The translations under genes and the position numbers were made by a program. A stretch of 49,332 nt of DNA from Hyphomicrobiales bacterium (GTDB lineage: Bacteria > Pseudomonadota > Alphaproteobacteria > Rhizobiales > Beijerinckiaceae): positions 1 to 49,332 of the forward strand of contig JAGWTA010000017.1 of the NCBI GenBank assembly GCA_028869185.1, written 5' to 3'. The notes under the pieces were generated by a model that searched no databases, was not told where the DNA came from, and was given only the letters and a program-made list of their open reading frames with translations. Positions 9,209 to 18,609 of the stretch are shown here, in pieces; position 1 is the stretch's first letter, and each line of letters opens with the position of its first letter.

Positions 9209-10195
9209 ATGTCCAAAAATCCCTATTATTCAGGCCCCGTCAGCGATCATTTCGACGGAACGCGTTTTTTCATATCCGGTCATACAAACGATAAATCGCG
9301 CGCAGATCTGCTGAAATGGCGCATGGAGACGCGCGAACGCGCCATCTGGCCAAAGAGCTGGCCTTCGCCTTTCTCCGATGCGCCGCCGCAACGCGTCGAG
9401 GGCGCGCAGTTGCGCGTGTCCTATATCGGTCACGCGAGTTTTCTGATCCAGACGCAGGGACTCAATTTTCTGATCGATCCCGTCTGGTCGGAACGCGCGA
9501 GCCCGCTGTCATTCGTGGGGCCAAGGCGCGTCAACGCGCCTGGCGTCGCCTTCGACAAACTGCCGCCCATCGACGCCGTTCTCGTCACGCACAATCATTA
9601 CGACCATCTCGACATGGCGACGCTGAGGCGGCTCGTCGCGCGCAATGCGCCGATCGTGACGCCGCTCGGCAACGACACGATCATCCGCCGCGCGATTCCG
9701 CAGGCGCGCGTTCACGCCTACGACTGGATGCAGCACCATGATTTCGGCGGCGGCGTACGCGCGCATCTTGTTCCATCCTATCATTGGTCGGCGCGCGGCC
9801 TGTTCGACCGGCGCATGGCGCTGTGGGCTTCTTTCGTGATCGAGACGCCGGGCGGGCGCATCTATTGCATCGGCGACACCGGTTATCGCGACGGCGCGAT
9901 TTTCCGCGACGTGAAAATGCGGTTCGGCGCGCCGCGTCTGGCGCTTGTTCCCATCGGCGCCTATGCGCCGCGCTGGTTCATGCGCGATCAGCATGCCGAC
10001 CCCGAAGAGGCGGTGAAGATCTTGCGCGATTGCGCGGCGCAGACGGCGGTGGCTTTCCACTGGGGGACTTTCCAGCTGACCGACGAACCGATCGACGAGC
10101 CGCCGCGCCTGCTTGCAGAGGCCCTGGCGCGCGAGGGCGTTGCGCCGCAGCGGTTTCTTGTGAAACGGCCGGGCGAATTCGCCTGGATCGATTAG
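9209..10195 (+). CDS. MBL-fold metallo-hydrolase, NAPE-PLD-like
   Basis: This 328-residue cytoplasmic metallo-beta-lactamase-fold hydrolase has the metal motif THNHYDHLD (H128, H130, D132, H133). Further ligand candidates are H192 (PSYHWSARG), D223 (IGDTGY) and a late histidine in AVAFHWGTF. The sequence around SYIGHASFLIQTQGLNFLIDP and the FVGPRRVNAPG loop matches the family related to N-acylphosphatidylethanolamine phospholipase D and bacterial RomA-like proteins. There is no signal peptide. Its substrate, possibly an N-acyl phospholipid, is inference from the family. A TetR-type regulator follows after 53 bases. Confidence 0.85.
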   Translation: MSKNPYYSGPVSDHFDGTRFFISGHTNDKSRADLLKWRMETRERAIWPKSWPSPFSDAPPQRVEGAQLRVSYIGHASFLIQTQGLNFLIDPVWSERASPLSFVGPRRVNAPGVAFDKLPPIDAVLVTHNHYDHLDMATLRRLVARNAPIVTPLGNDTIIRRAIPQARVHAYDWMQHHDFGGGVRAHLVPSYHWSARGLFDRRMALWASFVIETPGGRIYCIGDTGYRDGAIFRDVKMRFGAPRLALVPIGAYAPRWFMRDQHADPEEAVKILRDCAAQTAVAFHWGTFQLTDEPIDEPPRLLAEALAREGVAPQRFLVKRPGEFAWID

Positions 10196-10248
10196 ATTAT
10201 ATATGCGCATCCGTATAAAATGATCGCGACTCAGGCGGACGCACTTTT

Positions 10249-10854
10249 ATGCAGGATGGAAACGAGGGCCCCCGCAAACGCGGGCGTCCGCGCAAATTTG
10301 TCGAAAACGACGTTCTGGAAAAAGTCGCGCGGCTGTTCCTCTACGACAGTTTCGCCGGCGCAGCGCTGGACGATCTGGCGCAGGCGGCCGGGCTCAACCG
10401 GCCGAGCCTTGCGGGCGCCTTCGGCGACAAGGCGCAATTGTTCGTTCGCGCGATGGACAGGGTGGGCGCGCGCGAGCGCGATTTTCTGCTCGCAACGCTT
10501 TCCCGGCGCGGCCCGATCGAGGAACGGCTGACGGAATTTCTGATGGCGGCCGTCGCCGATCGCTGCGCCAGCGCCGGCGGGTTTTCCGCCATCGCGGCTG
10601 CGGCTGCGCCGGCCAACCCCGAAATCGCCGAGGCCGCGCTCGCCCAGCGCGCGGGCGTTCAGGCTGCGCTGGAGGAGGCGTTCGGTCTGTGCCTGAGCCG
10701 CAGGGAATTGCCGGAGGAGCCGACGCCGCAGGCGCGCGCGCAAATGACGATGGCCGTGCTCGACACGCTGGCGCTGCGCGCCCGTTACGGGGAAAAAGCC
10801 CAGAGCCTCGAGACCTTCGTGCGCGATTCCATCGCCATCATCTGTTTTGTGTGA
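10249..10854 (+). CDS. TetR/AcrR family transcriptional regulator
   Basis: This 201-residue protein begins with a basic arm (GPRKRGRPRKF, AT-hook-like GRPRK) followed by a TetR helix-turn-helix at about residues 20-65 (ENDVLEKVARLFLYDSFAGAALDDLAQAAGLNRPSL). The ligand-binding helical half is Ala-rich. In the recognition-helix region, the usual YRHF-type sequence is replaced by LAGAFGDKAQLF. It follows the MBL-fold gene by 53 bases and may regulate it, though no operator could be defined. It ends convergently with ispG 27 bases away. Confidence 0.85.
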   Translation: MQDGNEGPRKRGRPRKFVENDVLEKVARLFLYDSFAGAALDDLAQAAGLNRPSLAGAFGDKAQLFVRAMDRVGARERDFLLATLSRRGPIEERLTEFLMAAVADRCASAGGFSAIAAAAAPANPEIAEAALAQRAGVQAALEEAFGLCLSRRELPEEPTPQARAQMTMAVLDTLALRARYGEKAQSLETFVRDSIAIICFV

Positions 10855-10881
10855 GCCTTCGGCGCAGCGGGCAGGCGGCGT

Positions 10882-12177
10882 TCACTCCGCCGCTTTTGCG
10901 CCGCCAAAACGGCGCGCGACATAATCCTCGACGATCTGCTTGAATTCGCCGGCGATGCCTTCGCCGCGCAACGTCATGGCTTTCTTGCCGTCGATGAAAA
11001 CGGGCGCGGCGGGCGTTTCGCCTGTGCCCGGCAACGAGATGCCGATGTCGGCGTGCTTGCTTTCGCCAGGGCCGTTCACGATGCAGCCCATGACCGCGAC
11101 ATTGAGTGTTTCGACGCCCGGATAGGTTTTCTTCCATTCGGGCATCGAGACGCGGATGTGCTCCTGAATGTCGCGCGCCAGTTCCTGAAACACGGTCGAT
11201 GTCGTGCGCCCGCAGCCGGGGCAGGCGGCGACCAGCGGCACAAAGGTGCGAAAGCCCATCGTCTGCAGGATTTCCTGCGCGACTTTCACTTCCAGCGTGC
11301 GGTCGCCGTTCGGCTCGGGCGTCAGCGAAACGCGGATCGTGTCGCCGATGCCGTCCTGCAACAGCACGCCGAGCGCGGCGGCGGAGGCGACGATGCCCTT
11401 CGAGCCCATGCCGGCTTCCGTCAGGCCAAGGTGCAGCGCGTAGTCGGACCGCGCGGCGAGCATGCGATAGACCGACACCAGACCCTGAACGGCCGAGACT
11501 TTCGCAGAGAGAATGATGCGGTTCTTCGGCAGGCCGATGTCTTCGGCCATTTGCGCGGACATGAGCGCGGAACGCACAAGCGCCTCGCGCGTGACGGCCT
11601 GCGCGTCGATCGGGCGCGCGGACGCCGCATTCTGGTCCATGAGCGTGGTCAGCAGCTCCTGATCGAGCGAGCCCCAATTGGCGCCGATGCGCACGGTCTT
11701 GTCGTGACGGATCGCCGTTTCCACGATGGCGGAAAACTGTCGGTCCTTCTTGTCCTTGAAGCCGACATTGCCGGGATTGATGCGATATTTGTCGAGCGCC
11801 TCGGCGCAGGCGGGATGATCGGCGAGCAGCTTGTGGCCGATGTAATGAAAGTCGCCAACCAGCGGCGCAGTTATGCCCATTTTCGCCAGCCTGTCGCGAA
11901 TATGGGGCACGGCGGCGGCCGCCTCGTCGCGATCGACCGTGATGCGAACGAGTTCGGAACCCTGCTGGGCGAGCGCGGCCACCTGCCGGACGGTCGCCTC
12001 GATATCGGCCGTATCCGTGTTGGTCATGGATTGCACGACGATGGGCGCGCCGCCGCCGACCTGCAAAGCGCCCTTGCCGTGGCCGACGATCACGCCGACC
12101 GTTTTTGCGCGGGCCGCAGGTTCAGCGGGGATCGGATCGGGCAGGCAGGGCGTTTCAGTCATGGGCGTTTCAGTCAT
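10882..12177 (-). CDS. ispG: 4-hydroxy-3-methylbut-2-en-1-yl diphosphate synthase
   Basis: IspG (GcpE) is the [4Fe-4S] enzyme of the MEP pathway converting MEcPP to HMBPP. The cluster cysteines are C319 and C322 in ACPGCGRTT and C365 in [11 protein letters not shown]. The TIM-barrel domain starts near [16 protein letters not shown]. The reading from 12177 is 431 residues and begins [10 protein letters not shown], a perfect 15-base tandem duplication that supplies two equivalent starts (12177 and 12162). Only the first overlaps the zur stop, by 8 bases. Translation is probably coupled to zur. It ends convergently with the TetR gene. Confidence 0.95.
   Translation of the reverse strand: MTETPMTETPCLPDPIPAEPAARAKTVGVIVGHGKGALQVGGGAPIVVQSMTNTDTADIEATVRQVAALAQQGSELVRITVDRDEAAAAVPHIRDRLAKMGITAPLVGDFHYIGHKLLADHPACAEALDKYRINPGNVGFKDKKDRQFSAIVETAIRHDKTVRIGANWGSLDQELLTTLMDQNAASARPIDAQAVTREALVRSALMSAQMAEDIGLPKNRIILSAKVSAVQGLVSVYRMLAARSDYALHLGLTEAGMGSKGIVASAAALGVLLQDGIGDTIRVSLTPEPNGDRTLEVKVAQEILQTMGFRTFVPLVAACPGCGRTTSTVFQELARDIQEHIRVSMPEWKKTYPGVETLNVAVMGCIVNGPGESKHADIGISLPGTGETPAAPVFIDGKKAMTLRGEGIAGEFKQIVEDYVARRFGGAKAAE
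12148..12177 (-). repeat. 15-bp tandem duplication at the ispG start
   Basis: The unit GGGCGTTTCAGTCAT occurs at 12148-12162 and again at 12163-12177, followed by a partial third unit (GGGCGTCCAG). Each copy carries an in-frame ispG start (ATGACTGAAACGCCC on the minus strand), and the zur stop codon falls inside the upstream copy. Confidence 0.95.
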
Positions 12178-12664
12178 GGGCGTCCAGTACTTTCGAGCTT
12201 TCGGGCCGCCCTTTGGGCGGGCGGGCGCCGTCGCGACAGGCGGCGCAGAGTCCGGCGATTTCTATAATCTGCGCGCGGGCGTGAAAACCCGCCAGAGCGC
12301 CGACGGCGGCGATTTCCGCACTGAGCGCGCCCGATGTCGCCTCCACCACCGCCCCGCAGGCCTCGCAAATGAGAAAGGCGACCGGTTCGGCCTCGCCATG
12401 GGCGTATTTGCAGGCGAGATAGGCGTTCTGCGAGGCCAGACGGTGGGCGTAGCCGTTCTCGACGAGATAATCGAGCGCGCGGTAGACCTGTGTGGGCGCG
12501 GGCCGGCGCCCGTCCTGCGCCGCCATCAGGTCGATCAGTTCGTAGGCCCCCAGGGCGCGGGCTTCGCGCTCCAGAATCGCGAGCGCGGCGCGGCGCCCTG
12601 CGGTCAGCCGCTCGGGGGCGCCGTGATCGCGCCCGCAGGCGCAAGCTTTGCCGGTGTGTCGCAT
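12170..12664 (-). CDS. zur: Zinc uptake regulator, Fur family
   Basis: This 164-residue Fur-family repressor has a winged-helix N-terminal half (about residues 20-80, including [19 protein letters not shown]) and a metal-binding dimerisation half. The structural zinc site is two CxxC pairs, C100/C103 and C140/C143. H74, C85 and E108 fall at the spacing I recall for the E. coli Zur regulatory site, while the fourth ligand position is E93 with H89 nearby. This pattern favours Zur over Fur. The start is taken at 12664 ([10 protein letters not shown]), and the N-terminus has an extra Cys/His group. It overlaps ispG by 8 bases and is divergent from bdhA. Confidence 0.85.
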   Translation of the reverse strand: MRHTGKACACGRDHGAPERLTAGRRAALAILEREARALGAYELIDLMAAQDGRRPAPTQVYRALDYLVENGYAHRLASQNAYLACKYAHGEAEPVAFLICEACGAVVEATSGALSAEIAAVGALAGFHARAQIIEIAGLCAACRDGARPPKGRPESSKVLDAHD

Positions 12665-12758
12665 AAGCGGAATATAGAGACGAATGCGACAAATGCCGAG
12701 CATCGCTTTTTTGCGACGCAGCGAATAAGGTATGCGCCGCAAAATCAGGAGATTCGTC

Positions 12759-13544
12759 ATGGCGCTCAAAGGTCGCAACGCAGTCGTCACCGGTTCCACC
12801 TCCGGCATCGGGCTTGCTTACGCCAGGGCCCTGGCCGCCGAAGGCGTCAATGTCGTCATCAACGGCTTCGGCGAGGCCGCCGACATCGAGAAAGAGCGCG
12901 CGGGCATCGAGAAGGATTTCGGCGTCAAGTGCCTCTACGACGGCGCCGACATGTCGAAGCCCGAACAGATCACCGCGATGATCGTCAATGCGGAAAAGAA
13001 TCTCGGCTCCGTGGACGTGCTCATCAACAATGCGGGCATCCAGTTCGTTTCGCCGGTCGAGGATTTTCCGCCGGAGAAATGGGAGCAGATCATCGCGATC
13101 AATCTCTCTTCGGCCTTCTACGGCATGCGCGCCGCCGTGCCCGGCATGAAGGCGCGCAAATGGGGCCGCATCATCAACACCGCCTCGGCGCATTCGCTCG
13201 TCGCCTCGCCGTTCAAGTCGGCCTATGTCTCGGCCAAGCACGGCATCGCGGGCCTGACGAAAACAGTGGCGCTGGAGACGGCGACATTCGGCGTGACGGT
13301 CAACTGCATTTCGCCGGGCTATGTCTGGACCCCGCTTGTCGAGAAGCAGATTCCCGACACGATGAAGGCGCGCAACATGACCAAGGAGCAGGTGATGAAC
13401 GACGTCCTGCTCGCCGCGCAGCCGACGAAGCAATTCGTCACCGTCGAACAGGTCGCCGCGCTCGCCGTGTTCCTTTGTTCGGACGCCGCCTCGCAGATCA
13501 CCGGCGCCAATATATCGATGGACGGCGGCTGGACAGCTGCGTGA
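12759..13544 (+). CDS. bdhA: D-3-hydroxybutyrate dehydrogenase
   Basis: This short-chain dehydrogenase oxidises 3-hydroxybutyrate to acetoacetate with NAD+, the last step of polyhydroxybutyrate mobilisation. The cofactor motif is TGSTSGIG at 11-18, NNAG is at 90-93, and the catalytic residues are S143, Y156 and K160 (SAYVSAKHG). The region ISPGYVWTPLVEKQIPD and the C-terminus ITGANISMDGGWTAA match bacterial 3-hydroxybutyrate dehydrogenases closely. A ribosome-binding site (CAGGAGA) precedes ATG 12759. It overlaps a possible GTG start of the downstream patatin gene by 4 bases (GTGA). Confidence 0.92.
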   Translation: MALKGRNAVVTGSTSGIGLAYARALAAEGVNVVINGFGEAADIEKERAGIEKDFGVKCLYDGADMSKPEQITAMIVNAEKNLGSVDVLINNAGIQFVSPVEDFPPEKWEQIIAINLSSAFYGMRAAVPGMKARKWGRIINTASAHSLVASPFKSAYVSAKHGIAGLTKTVALETATFGVTVNCISPGYVWTPLVEKQIPDTMKARNMTKEQVMNDVLLAAQPTKQFVTVEQVAALAVFLCSDAASQITGANISMDGGWTAA

Positions 13545-13642
13545 CCAAAGCTTCTCTCATCGGGCGCGCGCTGAAACGCGCGTCCGGCGTTCTTTCGCGC
13601 GATGGCGCGGCAAGCTCGTCGCAACCGGCGCAACAGCAATCC

Positions 13643-14656
13643 ATGACTGACAAGAAACGCATCAACCTTGCCCTGCAGGGCGGTGGCGCGCACGGCGCAT
13701 TCACGTGGGGCGTGCTCGACGCTTTTCTGGCTGAGGAGCGGCTCGAACTGGCCGCTGTTTCCGGCACGAGCGCCGGAGCGATGAACGCCGTTGTTCTGGC
13801 GGACGGCCTGCGCGAGGGCGGCGCGGAAGGTGCGCGCAGGCAGCTCGAACAATTCTGGCGCGCGGTGGCGGTTGATGGCGGCATCGGCGACGATCAGCGC
13901 AAATTGTTCGGCGCGCTCATGGGCGTTTTCGATCCGTTCAAGCTGGAGAGCGGCCTGTTCGAAACGGCGACCACCTACCTCTCGCCCTATCAGTTCAATC
14001 CGCTCGACGTGAATCCGCTGCGCGATGTCGTGCGCAAGCTGATCGATTTCGAGGCGCTGCGCGCGACCGATCATCTCAAGCTGTTCATCTCGGCGACCAA
14101 TGTGCGCACCGGCAAGATCAAGATTTTCCGGCGGCCGGAATTGACCATCGAGATGCTGATGGCCTCGGCGTGTCTGCCGACCGTGTTCAAGGCTGTCGAG
14201 ATCGACGGCGAGGCCTATTGGGACGGCGGCTATATGGGCAATCCGCCCCTGTTCCCGTTTTTCACCGAAACGGATTGCGACGATGTCGTGCTGGTGCAGA
14301 TCAATCCGATCGAGCGCAACGAAATTCCGCGCAGCTCCAAGGCGATCATGAACCGGCTGAACGAGATCACCTTCAATGCGCCGCTGCTGCAGGAATTCCG
14401 CGCCATCGATTTCATCGGTCGTTTGATCGACGCCGGCCGGCTCGACGGCACGCATTACAAGAAGGCGCGTCTGCATCTGGTTGAAGGCGGCCCTGCGCTG
14501 GCCGCCTTTTCGGCCGATACGAAAATGCAGGCCGATTTCACCTTTTTCGAAAAGCTGTTCACGCTCGGCAAGGCGGCTGGCGAGCAGTTCCTCAAGGACA
14601 ATCTGGAATCGATCGGCGTCGTCGGCACGCTGGATGTGAAAGAGCAACTGGTGTGA
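13643..14656 (+). CDS. Patatin-like phospholipase
   Basis: This 337-residue patatin-fold serine hydrolase has the oxyanion motif GGGAHG at 13-18, the nucleophile in GTSAG (S43) and the catalytic aspartate in DGG (D194). These form the Ser-Asp dyad of lipid acyl hydrolases. The start is set at ATG 13643, where homology begins, but the frame also offers GTG 13541 overlapping the bdhA stop by 4 bases. The extra 34 residues would be low-complexity. Pairing with bdhA suggests a link to PHB or lipid turnover, which is inference. There is no signal peptide. Confidence 0.87.
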   Translation: MTDKKRINLALQGGGAHGAFTWGVLDAFLAEERLELAAVSGTSAGAMNAVVLADGLREGGAEGARRQLEQFWRAVAVDGGIGDDQRKLFGALMGVFDPFKLESGLFETATTYLSPYQFNPLDVNPLRDVVRKLIDFEALRATDHLKLFISATNVRTGKIKIFRRPELTIEMLMASACLPTVFKAVEIDGEAYWDGGYMGNPPLFPFFTETDCDDVVLVQINPIERNEIPRSSKAIMNRLNEITFNAPLLQEFRAIDFIGRLIDAGRLDGTHYKKARLHLVEGGPALAAFSADTKMQADFTFFEKLFTLGKAAGEQFLKDNLESIGVVGTLDVKEQLV

Positions 14657-14720
14657 GCACAGCGCGCGCCTTCACGGTGCGTTAGCATTTGCGTCATACG
14701 CTGCGCCTTGAGGGCGCATC

Positions 14721-15362
14721 ATGGACATTTTGTTTTACAAGCGGTGGAAGCTGCTGCTTTGGAGCTTGTTCAGCGCGCCGCTTGCGCTGGGCGTCTTGCT
14801 GATTGAGTCCATGGTCTGGCGAACGGTTGGCGTGCTGATCGCTGTTTACGCCGCGCGAACGCTTCTGCGGGCTGTAACCAATCTCGTCGCATTGCGTTGC
14901 GAGGAAGACGGTCTGCGCGTCAACGCATTCTGGTCCAGCAAGATCCCCTGGCCGGACTTCAATGGCGTCGACGTCCAGAAGACGACCGTTTATGCGTTGG
15001 GCTTCATCCCGTTTTCCCACTCCTATTCTCTGATCATCAAGTCGAACGGCTTCCTCTCAAAAAAGATCGCGCTGCCGCTCGCCCAGCTCGACGCCAAACT
15101 CGAAGACCTGCCCGCCGCGATTGCCGCGATCGGGCGATATGCGGCGACGCGCACGGCAGGACCGGCGGCCGCCCCGGCGTCAGCGCCGCAACCGCCGGCC
15201 CAAGGCAGGCCGGGCGCCGAGTTTCCGACGCGCGAGCGCGGCTGGGACGCGCGCGCCGTTGACGCGATTGCGCGCGCGACCGGGCGACAGCGCGCTGGCG
15301 CATCCGACCTCGCAAGGTCGCTGCCGGGCGCCGCGCCGCCCGTTTTCGGCAAGCGCCGCTGA
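14721..15362 (+). CDS. Membrane protein with PH-like domain, unknown function
   Basis: This 213-residue protein has two closely spaced hydrophobic segments near the N-terminus (about residues 10-29 and 32-52). A small beta-rich PH-like region follows ([21 protein letters not shown] to [18 protein letters not shown]), resembling bacterial PH/YdbT-type domains. From about residue 140 the tail is Ala/Pro/Arg-rich and looks disordered. I do not recognise a specific family. It lies between the patatin and chemoreceptor genes with ordinary spacing (64 and 109 bases), so there is no clear operon partner. Confidence 0.6.
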   Translation: MDILFYKRWKLLLWSLFSAPLALGVLLIESMVWRTVGVLIAVYAARTLLRAVTNLVALRCEEDGLRVNAFWSSKIPWPDFNGVDVQKTTVYALGFIPFSHSYSLIIKSNGFLSKKIALPLAQLDAKLEDLPAAIAAIGRYAATRTAGPAAAPASAPQPPAQGRPGAEFPTRERGWDARAVDAIARATGRQRAGASDLARSLPGAAPPVFGKRR

Positions 15363-15471
15363 GCGGCGCGCGCGATGGATAGCGTCGCGCAAGCATGGCG
15401 TTGCAGAAAATCTGCTGGAACGGCCTTATCGACCCGCCGTGTGGCGGGGGCCGCTTCCACGCGGGCGCGGC

Positions 15472-17430
15472 ATGTCGCATCTCACCCTTAAAAACAAATT
15501 CGCGCTTTTGCTTGCGTGCGAAGCGCTGACGATTGTTTTCCTCTGCGTTTCGATCCTGGCGCAACGTCAGGCGACGCAGGATCTGGAACAGGCGCATCTC
15601 AATCGCTTCGAATCCAATCAGCTCGCGGACGAGTTGCGCCGCAGCTCGGACGATCTGACGCGGCTTGCGCGCACTTATGTCGTCACCGGCGATCCCGCCT
15701 ACAAGAAACAATATTTCGACATTATCGCGATCCGCGATGGCAAGGCGCCGCGGCCGCAGAATTACGATCGCATCTACTGGGATTTCGTCGCCGACGGTCA
15801 GGCAAAGCCGCAGCCCGACGGGCCGGCCGCGCCGCTGCTCGATCTCATGAAGAAAGCCGGCTTCACAGACGCCGAATTTGCGCAGCTGTCGAAGGCCAAG
15901 GCGAATTCGGACGGGTTGGTCGGTCTTGAAGTCGAGGCGATGAATCTCGTCGAAGGCAAGGATCGCGGCGGCAAGCCGACCGACGAGGATCTCGCGCGCG
16001 CCCGGCAATTGCTGCATTCGCACGAGTATCATCATTTCAAGGCGCAGATCATGAAGCCGGTCGACGTCTTCTTCGGTCTCCTGGATGATCGCACGCAGGC
16101 TGCGGTCAACGCCGCCAAGCAGCGCATGCAGTTCGCCGAAATCGCCAATGCGGCGTCTGCGATCGCCATTCTGGTTGCAGCGGGCCTGTTCGGCCTGTTC
16201 ATGAACAAGGGCGTTCTGCAGCCGCTCGGCGTCATCGGCGGCGCGCTTGGCGCCATCGCCAAAGGCGATCTTGAACGCAAGGTTCTCTATCGCGAGCGCG
16301 ACGACGAGATCGGCGACATGGCGAAATCGGTCCAGTCCTTTCAGGATGCGGCGCGCGAAAACGCGCGGCTGGAGCAGGAGGCGAGCGAACAGCGCGCCCG
16401 GGCCGAAGCCGAACGCGCGAATGCCGAAAAACGGCAGGCGCAGGCGATCGAAGAGGAGCGGCGCACCGTTGTCGAGACAATCGGCGCTGCGCTTGAAAAG
16501 CTCGCCGGCAAGGATCTCTCGTCGCGGATGACGAACGCCATTCCCGATGCCTATCGAAAGATCCAGCTCGATTTCAACCGCGCGCTTGCGGCGGTTGGCG
16601 GCGCGATGGACGGCGTGTCGGGCAGCGCGGAAGCCATTCGCATGGGCGCAAAGGAAATTTCCGCGGCGTCCGACAATCTGTCGCGGCGCACCGAGACGCA
16701 GGCTGCAAGTCTCGAAGAAACGGCCGCCGCGCTCAATGAAGTCACGGAGAATGCGAAAAAGTCGGCTGCCGATGTCGAACGCGTGCGCCATATCGCGGCG
16801 AGCGCCAACGAGGACATGGTGAAGAACGCCGGCGTGATGCGCGAGGCGGTCTCGGCCATCGACGACATTTCGCAATCGGCCGGCAAGATCAGCCAGATCA
16901 TCGTCGTCATCGACGAGATCGCATTCCAGACCAATCTTCTTGCGCTCAATGCGGGCGTCGAGGCGGCGCGCGCAGGCGAAGCTGGACGCGGCTTTGCGGT
17001 CGTCGCTTCGGAAGTGCGCTCGCTCGCGCAACGTTCGGCGGATGCGGCCAAGGAGATCAAGCAGCTGATTTCGTCCTCGACCGCGCAGGTCGATCAGGGG
17101 GTGAAACTGGTCAGCGAGACCGAGAGCGCCTTGTCCGGCATCATGAAGAAGGTCGACGAAATTCACGGCATTCTCAACCAGATCGCGGTCGGCGCGCGCG
17201 AGCAGTCGATGGCGATCGAACAGGTCAATGTCGCTGTCGGCGAGATCGATCTCATCACGCAGCAAAATGCGGCGATGGCGGAAGAGACGACCGGCGCCTC
17301 GCATCACCTCTCGCAGGCCGCCGCCGATCTTGCCGATCTCGTCAGCGAATTTTCCATCGAGGCGCGCCAGCCCAGGCCGGCGGCGGAGGGGGCCCGCCCC
17401 GCGCGCGCGCAGGCGCGCACGGCGGCCTGA
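15472..17430 (+). CDS. Methyl-accepting chemotaxis protein (orphan)
   Basis: This 652-residue transmembrane chemoreceptor has TM1 at about residues 9-30 and a periplasmic sensor region of about 190 residues ([20 protein letters not shown]). TM2 lies at about 224-245, then HAMP, a coiled coil, and the signalling domain with its conserved hairpin tip ([20 protein letters not shown], then [18 protein letters not shown]). There is no recognisable C-terminal CheR-binding pentapeptide. The start at ATG 15472 gives a sensible N-terminus before TM1; the same frame continues upstream without support. A CCCGCC/GGCGGG hairpin lies in the leader at 15433-15448. No che genes are nearby. Confidence 0.93.
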   Translation: MSHLTLKNKFALLLACEALTIVFLCVSILAQRQATQDLEQAHLNRFESNQLADELRRSSDDLTRLARTYVVTGDPAYKKQYFDIIAIRDGKAPRPQNYDRIYWDFVADGQAKPQPDGPAAPLLDLMKKAGFTDAEFAQLSKAKANSDGLVGLEVEAMNLVEGKDRGGKPTDEDLARARQLLHSHEYHHFKAQIMKPVDVFFGLLDDRTQAAVNAAKQRMQFAEIANAASAIAILVAAGLFGLFMNKGVLQPLGVIGGALGAIAKGDLERKVLYRERDDEIGDMAKSVQSFQDAARENARLEQEASEQRARAEAERANAEKRQAQAIEEERRTVVETIGAALEKLAGKDLSSRMTNAIPDAYRKIQLDFNRALAAVGGAMDGVSGSAEAIRMGAKEISAASDNLSRRTETQAASLEETAAALNEVTENAKKSAADVERVRHIAASANEDMVKNAGVMREAVSAIDDISQSAGKISQIIVVIDEIAFQTNLLALNAGVEAARAGEAGRGFAVVASEVRSLAQRSADAAKEIKQLISSSTAQVDQGVKLVSETESALSGIMKKVDEIHGILNQIAVGAREQSMAIEQVNVAVGEIDLITQQNAAMAEETTGASHHLSQAAADLADLVSEFSIEARQPRPAAEGARPARAQARTAA

Positions 17431-17520
17431 ACCATCGCGCGCCGTCGCAACGGTTGACGGCGCGCCGCTTGCCGGGCTTGTCTTGCGCGCAAACGACATG
17501 CTGGCGATTGCGAGGACGGC

Positions 17521-18204
17521 GTGAGTAAAGATGGCGCCGGTGCGCGCACAAGCGACATTGAGCGCGATCGCGCGGCGTTCATTCGCGCCAACACGCGGCT
17601 TTTGCCGACGCCGCATGCGCCGGAAATCGTGCTGCATCTGGCCGACGAGGCGACCGCGCTGTGGGAAAAAACCGAGGAAGAGCTCGGCGAGATGGGCCTG
17701 CCGCCGCCGTTCTGGGCTTTCGCCTGGGCGGGCGGGCAGGCGCTGGCGCGCTATATTCTCGATCGCCCCGATCTGGTCGCGGGCAAGCGGGTGCTCGATT
17801 TTGCGGCGGGCTCCGGCCTCGTCGCGATCGCGGCGGCCAAGGGCGGCGCGCGGACGGTCGCCGCCAACGAGATCGACGATTTCGCGCTCAGCGCCATTGC
17901 GCTGAACGCAGAGGCCAACGGCGTGCGGGTCAGCCCGCGCGGCGGCGATCTCGTCGGCACCGACAATGGCTGGGATGTGGTGTTTGCGGGCGATGTGTCC
18001 TATGAACGGGACATGGCGGCGCGCGTGACCGACTGGCTGGAGCGGCTGGCGCGACGGGGCGCGACCGTTCTGGTCGGCGACCCCGGCCGGTCATATCTCG
18101 CGCGCGAGAGACTGGAGCCGATCGCCGAATATCGCATCCCGGTGACCCGGGCTCTGGAAGATGCGGAGATCAAGCGCACGCAGGTCTGGCGGTTCAGACT
18201 GTAG
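17521..18204 (+). CDS. Class I SAM-dependent methyltransferase, ETFB lysine methyltransferase-like
   Basis: This 227-residue protein has the Rossmann methyltransferase motif I VLDFAAGSGLVAIAA followed by motif II with NEID. The N-terminal part (FIRANTRLLPTPHAPEIVLH) and the PPPFWAFAWAGGQALARY segment match the Nnt1/METTL20 group, whose characterised members trimethylate the electron-transfer flavoprotein beta subunit. The start is GTG at 17521. The substrate in this organism is inferred only from family resemblance. It stands 90 bases after the chemoreceptor gene with no obvious partner. Confidence 0.8.
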   Translation: MSKDGAGARTSDIERDRAAFIRANTRLLPTPHAPEIVLHLADEATALWEKTEEELGEMGLPPPFWAFAWAGGQALARYILDRPDLVAGKRVLDFAAGSGLVAIAAAKGGARTVAANEIDDFALSAIALNAEANGVRVSPRGGDLVGTDNGWDVVFAGDVSYERDMAARVTDWLERLARRGATVLVGDPGRSYLARERLEPIAEYRIPVTRALEDAEIKRTQVWRFRL

Positions 18205-18322
18205 CGCTCTTGTCACAGAGTGGCCTTAAATTGCCGCTCTATTAACCAATGTCAGCATGTGCGGCCTTCAGGCCCGGAAATTGCTTGGCGTTCCCCAGAT
18301 GACCTTGCTAAGCGGAGGCCCC

Positions 18323-18553
18323 ATGACGACGCAAGAAACAATCCGTATCGAGGACAAAGTCCGCCGCCGCCTCGCGCCTTTTGTGGTCGAAGGCAAGATC
18401 GAAACCCCCAAATTCGCCTATAGCCCGCGCGAAAAGCTGGCTGTCAGCGTGAAACTGCACAGCGCCGCGCCGCGTCGCGAGGTCGAGACCGCGCTGGAGC
18501 GCGCCATGGCCGACATGACGCAGGATGCCTATCTCGTCATCGACGCCGCCTGA
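18323..18553 (+). CDS. Small conserved-type hypothetical protein
   Basis: This 76-residue protein begins MTTQETIRIEDKVRRRLAPF and includes a short beta-alpha pattern (EKLAVSVKLHSAAPRREVETALERAMADM). It has no signal peptide, transmembrane segment or cysteine motif. The start at 18323 is supported by a ribosome-binding site (GCGGAGG at 18312-18318) and trims an unsupported 22-residue extension. I do not recognise the family. The gene stands between the methyltransferase and trmO on the same strand. Confidence 0.6.
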   Translation: MTTQETIRIEDKVRRRLAPFVVEGKIETPKFAYSPREKLAVSVKLHSAAPRREVETALERAMADMTQDAYLVIDAA

Positions 18554-18609
18554 TTTCAAGGCGAATGCCGCATTCTTGCGCAACCCGGCGGGCTGCGCGA
18601 TAGAGGGCC

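Noticed and set aside
11873-13642. Long open frame upstream of and in frame with the patatin gene
   Set aside because: It is antisense to ispG and zur and out of frame with bdhA; the encoded sequence is Arg/Ala-rich shadow coding. Only the part from 13643 (or at most 13541) is patatin.
15037-17637. 866-codon minus-strand open frame
   Set aside because: It is opposite the chemoreceptor gene and shows no domain; a GC-rich antisense artefact.
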